A DNA stretch of 64,000 nt from Streptomyces violaceusniger Tu 4113 (GTDB lineage: Bacteria; Actinomycetota; Actinomycetes; Streptomycetales; Streptomycetaceae). A program made the translations under genes and the position numbers. The stretch covers positions 3,596,001 through 3,660,000 of the forward strand of contig NC_015957.1 in assembly GCF_000147815.2 (NCBI RefSeq), written 5' to 3'. The notes below the pieces were generated by a model. It had not been told where the DNA came from. It ran no database searches and was given only the letters and a program-made list of their open reading frames with translations. Within the stretch, counting starts at the first letter, position 1, and every line of letters begins with the position of its first letter. Below, in pieces: positions 61,214 through 64,000 of the stretch.

Positions 61214-61239
61214 CATCGGCCGGAGCCGACGCATCAGCC
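61206..61239. terminator. hairpin between GAF-ANTAR and glutaredoxin-like genes
   Basis: GGCTGA (61206-61211) and TCGGC (61216-61220) pair with GCCGA (61225-61229) and TCAGCC (61234-61239); loop CGGA, with a symmetric CGCA/CGCA internal loop. Placed between convergent genes, it suits a bidirectional terminator. Confidence 0.6.
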
Positions 61240-61353
61240 GAACGGCTCTTCCGGCCCGTGGTCTGGACTGGAAGGGCCTGGCCACCGAATTCCCCCGGGG
61301 GTACGCCGACGGCTTGCGGGGTGGGTACCCCAGTCGGCCCGGTCCGACACCCC

Positions 61354-61638
61354 TCATCCGTCCTTGGAAAGTACGTGCGGGGCGTGGGTCCTGACCGCCT
61401 CCATCAGCTCGCCCATCGACGGGTTCACCATGGGCCGGCCGGCCACCGTCACGGTCGGCACGGTCTCGTTCCCGTCCGCGACCGATCGGACGAACGCGGC
61501 CGCCTCCGGATCCCGCCAGATGTTCACCTCGGTGTGCCGCAGCCGGGCGAGGCGCAGCCGTGTACGCAGGTGCATGCAGAACGGGCACAGCGGCCGCCAG
61601 TACACCACCACTCCGTCTTGGTCCTCACGGTCCGCCAT
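61354..61638 (-). CDS. glutaredoxin-like / mycoredoxin-like protein
   Basis: 94 aa. VVVYWRPLCPFCMHLRTRLRLARLRHTEVNIWRD carries the active site CPFC; NETVPTVTVAGRPMVNPSMGELMEAV has the cis-Pro TVPT. Mycoredoxins (CGYC-type) reduce mycothiol mixed disulfides; the CPFC site leaves glutaredoxin-like activity open. ATG 61638 has GAGGAGGGG upstream. It overlaps the end of the CtaG-like gene by 14 bases on the same strand, so they are probably one operon. Confidence 0.92.
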   Translation of the reverse strand: MADREDQDGVVVYWRPLCPFCMHLRTRLRLARLRHTEVNIWRDPEAAAFVRSVADGNETVPTVTVAGRPMVNPSMGELMEAVRTHAPHVLSKDG

Positions 61639-62509
61639 CAGGAATCCCCTCCTCGAGCCGCCCGGTCGGGCGCCGCACCGAGCGTAGCCGTGTCCCGTAC
61701 GCACTCCGAGGGGTCCGTACCGGGCGCCAGGTGGTGACGAGGGCCGCGGCCAGGAGGAGCTCGGCGACGTCGCCGCCGTAGTACATGATCTCCGCGCCGC
61801 CCTGGACCTCGGCGATCGGGGCATGGACCTCGACCCAGAAGCCCCCGTACATCAACTGGGCGATGGCGGCGTGGGCCGCGATGGCGACGCCGAGGACCAC
61901 CAGCCGGGCCGGTACACCGGGCCGGGCGGGGGCCGGGTCGGGACCGGCGATGACATACGCGAACAGCCAGCCCGAGAGCAGGAAATGGGCGTGCGCCGGC
62001 CAGTGCCACCCGGGTCGGCCCATGACGGTGTCGTAGAGGGGGGTGAAGTACAGCAGCACCAGCCCGCCGATGGTCAGCAGCAGGGCGGTGACGGGGTGGG
62101 CGAGCAGCCGCGCGGGGCGGGAGCGCAGCACGGCGGTCAGCCGTCGGCCGCGGTGCGGGGGCAGGGCGCGCAGCAGCAGGGTGACCGGGGCCGCGAGCAC
62201 CAGGGCGAGGGGTGCGTACATCCCGAGCAGCAGATGCTGGGCCATATGGCCGCGGAAGTCCCGATGGGCGAACGGTGCGAGCGGAGGCAGCAGCGCCATG
62301 GCGAGGAGGGCGAGCCCGGCGGCGAAGCTCATCGATCGCGCGGGCGGCCAGCCCTGGGCGGGGTTACGGCGACGGGCGCGGCGGACCATCAGCGCGTAGG
62401 CGGCGGCACACACCAGCAGGGCGAGGGCCGGCGGCCATACGTCCAGGGGGCCGCTGCCCCCGGCGCCCCCGCCGTGTCCGTGGCCGGGATGCGCCGCGCC
62501 ACCACCCAT
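61625..62509 (-). CDS. cytochrome c oxidase assembly protein, CtaG-like (caa3 type)
   Basis: 294 aa, about seven helices. The caa3-CtaG signature is AHRDFRGHMAQHLLLGMYAPLALVLAAPVTLLLRALP, followed by YFTPLYDTVMGRPGWHWPAHAHFLLSGWLFAYVIAG and HAAIAQLMYGGFWVEVHAPI; His residues near membrane surfaces could bind copper. The N-terminus is His/Gly-rich (HPGHGHGGG), another possible metal site. ATG 62509 overlaps the DUF2243 stop as TGATG. Confidence 0.92.
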   Translation of the reverse strand: MGGGAAHPGHGHGGGAGGSGPLDVWPPALALLVCAAAYALMVRRARRRNPAQGWPPARSMSFAAGLALLAMALLPPLAPFAHRDFRGHMAQHLLLGMYAPLALVLAAPVTLLLRALPPHRGRRLTAVLRSRPARLLAHPVTALLLTIGGLVLLYFTPLYDTVMGRPGWHWPAHAHFLLSGWLFAYVIAGPDPAPARPGVPARLVVLGVAIAAHAAIAQLMYGGFWVEVHAPIAEVQGGAEIMYYGGDVAELLLAAALVTTWRPVRTPRSAYGTRLRSVRRPTGRLEEGIPDGGP

Positions 62510-63063
62510 CACACGTGCCCGGTGGCGCGGGGTGCCTCGGGGTCGGAGGGCGCCCCGCCGCGCTGCAGCAGATAGCCGCCGGCCACCAGAAGGGCGCCCA
62601 GGATCAGGAAACCGGCGTCCCACCACGGCTGCTCCGGGCCGCTGTGGACATGGTGGATGCCGAGGATCTGGTGGTCCAGCACCCCCTCGACCAGGTTGAA
62701 CAGGCCCCAGCCGACCAGGATCCAGCCCCACAGGACGCGCGAGCCCCACACCCGGCGCCGGTCGTGGGTGACCCGGGCGTAGAGCAGGGCCAGCCCCAGC
62801 AGGACCGCGATCCAGCACACGGCGTGGAAGATCCCGTCCCACACGGTGTTCATCTCCAGCCCGGAGACGGTGTGCGGGTTGTAGTACCTGACCCCGATGC
62901 GGTCGTGGTTGGTGCTGCTCAGCATGTGGTGCCACTGCAGCAGTTGGTGCAGCAGGATCCCGTCGAGGAATCCGCCGAGCCCCACGCCCAGCACGATCCC
63001 CGGCAGCCGGATGGTGTGCGGCGCGGGCAGACCGGCCCGGGTTTCGTCCGCCGTGGTGGCCAT
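62509..63063 (-). CDS. DUF2243 membrane protein
   Basis: 184 aa, four hydrophobic helices. LPGIVLGVGLGGFLDGILLHQLLQWHHMLSSTNHDRIGVRYYNPHTVSGLEMNTVWDGIFHAVCWIAV matches DUF2243, with many conserved His (HQLLQWHH, DHQILGIHHVHSG). It is regularly found next to CtaG-like genes, as here with a TGATG overlap, so a shared role in copper handling or oxidase assembly is likely but unproven. ATG 63063 chosen. Confidence 0.92.
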   Translation of the reverse strand: MATTADETRAGLPAPHTIRLPGIVLGVGLGGFLDGILLHQLLQWHHMLSSTNHDRIGVRYYNPHTVSGLEMNTVWDGIFHAVCWIAVLLGLALLYARVTHDRRRVWGSRVLWGWILVGWGLFNLVEGVLDHQILGIHHVHSGPEQPWWDAGFLILGALLVAGGYLLQRGGAPSDPEAPRATGHV

Positions 63064-63287
63064 TACGGCTCTCCGTCCTGACGACAGTCCGGACGGCAGG
63101 GTGTTCCCGCGCGCCCTTCGCCACCACGGCTTCCCGGCCGGACCGGCTTCGTCACCGGTCCGCGCCGTCTTTCCGCCATACGCCGAGCCGGGGCGGGGGT
63201 ATGGCGTGGGCTCAGCCGAGCCGGGGCGGGACGAGGCGGGCCGGGGCGGGGCGAGGCGGGCCGGGCCGAACCGGGGCGAGTCGTCCG
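63064..63287. repeat. GC-rich low-complexity intergenic tract
   Basis: 224 bp gap upstream of the DUF2243 gene. From about 63180 to 63285 it is built from GAGCCGGGGCGGG and GAGGCGGGCCGGG type repeats. No gene seen. It may contain the operon promoter on the DUF2243-proximal side. Confidence 0.6.
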
Positions 63288-64000
63288 TCAGGCGGTGGTG
63301 ACGGTGAACAGCCCGCCGTCCGGGTCGCGCAGGATCGCCTGACGGCCCGTGGGGGAGGCGGTCGGCGCGAGGGCGACCGTGCCTCCCGCGGCACGGGCCG
63401 CAGCCACCGCGGCGGTTACATCGGGGACGCGGAAGTGGACGTACCAGCGCGGCCGGACCTCCGGGTCGGGGGCCTGCTCGACGGCGCCGCCGTGGACCAC
63501 CGCCAGCTTGCGCCCCGCCTCGCGCACGATCACCTCGTCGTTCTCGTACTCGATCGAGCAGTTGCCCGCCGGGGACGCCCAGCCGAAGACCTCGCCGTAG
63601 AAGAGGGCGGCCGCGAACGCGTCACGGGTCCGCAGCTCCAGCCAGGCCGGGGCGCCGTCCGGGCCCGACGGCCAGCCGGGCAGCGCCTCCCCCGCCCAGA
63701 AGCCGAAGACGGCGCCGTCGCGGTCGGCGGCCAGCGCGGCGCGGCGGCCCGGGCCGAAGGGGAGCGGGCCGACGCCGACAGTGCCGCCCCGCTCATGGAT
63801 CCGTGCCGCGGTGGCGTCCGCGTCCTCCACGGCGAAGAACGGCGTCCAGGCGGCCGCGCTCCGGAGGCTGCTCGCGAGCGCTCCGACCCCGGCCACCGGC
63901 GCGCCGCCGAACAGCGCCGTGCGGAATTCCTCACCCAGCCCGGTGGGGCGCCAGGTCCACCCGAGCACCGCGGTGTAGAACTCCTGCGCCGCCCGGAGGC
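63288..64000 (-). CDS. VOC-family protein, two glyoxalase-like domains (N-terminus outside window)
   Basis: At least 237 aa. Each half is a VOC fold: first TPFFAVEDADATAARIHERGGTVGVGPLPFGPGRRAALAADRDGAVFGFW, second AWLELRTRDAFAAALFYGEVFGWAS with YVHFRVPDVTAAVAAARAAGGTVALAP and ILRDPDGGLF. The frame is open to base 64000, and upstream codons read AQEFYTAVLGWTW, the usual beginning of a VOC repeat, so the start lies beyond the window. Possibly a metal-dependent glyoxalase, dioxygenase or resistance protein; function unknown. Confidence 0.9.
   Translation of the reverse strand, partial: LRAAQEFYTAVLGWTWRPTGLGEEFRTALFGGAPVAGVGALASSLRSAAAWTPFFAVEDADATAARIHERGGTVGVGPLPFGPGRRAALAADRDGAVFGFWAGEALPGWPSGPDGAPAWLELRTRDAFAAALFYGEVFGWASPAGNCSIEYENDEVIVREAGRKLAVVHGGAVEQAPDPEVRPRWYVHFRVPDVTAAVAAARAAGGTVALAPTASPTGRQAILRDPDGGLFTVTTA

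Overview
The window is very GC-rich, gene-dense actinobacterial DNA. Third-position G/C bias, ATGA/TGATG-coupled operons, SpoIIE-type phosphatases, a GAF-ANTAR regulator, an EF-Tu3-like paralogue and an MmyB-type XRE regulator all point to Streptomyces or a close relative. I found no tRNA, rRNA or CRISPR array.

Layout. 1-5460: the 3' part of a heparinase II/III-like gene, then an AraC-regulated locus (alpha/beta hydrolase and ABM monooxygenase divergent from AraC, followed by an SDR). 5569-9217: two SpoIIE/PP2C phosphatases, the second with PAS, GAF and HATPase modules. 9306-23784: a stress island. Glutathione-independent formaldehyde dehydrogenase is followed by a same-strand run of dnaK, grpE, a CbpA-type dnaJ, a repeat-encoded mini-ORF, cbpM, clpB, a zinc-ribbon thioredoxin, a UBP zinc finger, a cNMP/thioredoxin-reductase-like flavoprotein, hsp20 and DUF2267. 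A histone-fold DUF1931 gene and a KimA-like permease come next. The J-domain protein has HPV where the near-invariant HPD should be. An 18-bp minisatellite lies exactly between dnaJ and cbpM. 23785-24939: decayed gene fragments.

25235-41691: a polysaccharide or glycoconjugate cluster. It combines a complete predicted nucleotide-activated heptose supply (GmhA, GmhB, bifunctional HldE) with two GT9 heptosyltransferase-like enzymes, GT4/GT2 enzymes, a carbamoyltransferase, a UDP-xylose-synthase-like SDR, a pyruvyltransferase-like protein and an MFS exporter. Two similar GT2 genes bracket it. 41763-48097: a redox operon under a divergent XRE regulator, with several broken genes (truncated MFS, truncated alcohol dehydrogenase fused in frame to DUF2255, aldo/keto reductase remnant with a nonsense codon) and a serine-recombinase remnant. 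This suggests deletion or mobile-element scars.

48222-64000: ordinary chromosomal genes: flavin reductase, HAD phosphatase, UppP, MFS transporters, TVP38 and DedA membrane proteins, EF-Tu3 behind a 22-bp phased repeat array, spermidine-synthase-like protein, thioesterase, gamma carbonic anhydrase, GAF-ANTAR, glutaredoxin-like protein, CtaG, DUF2243, and a VOC protein cut by the window end. Tandem duplications lie across or just after several stop codons. All family calls come from reading motifs by eye; no database search was run.
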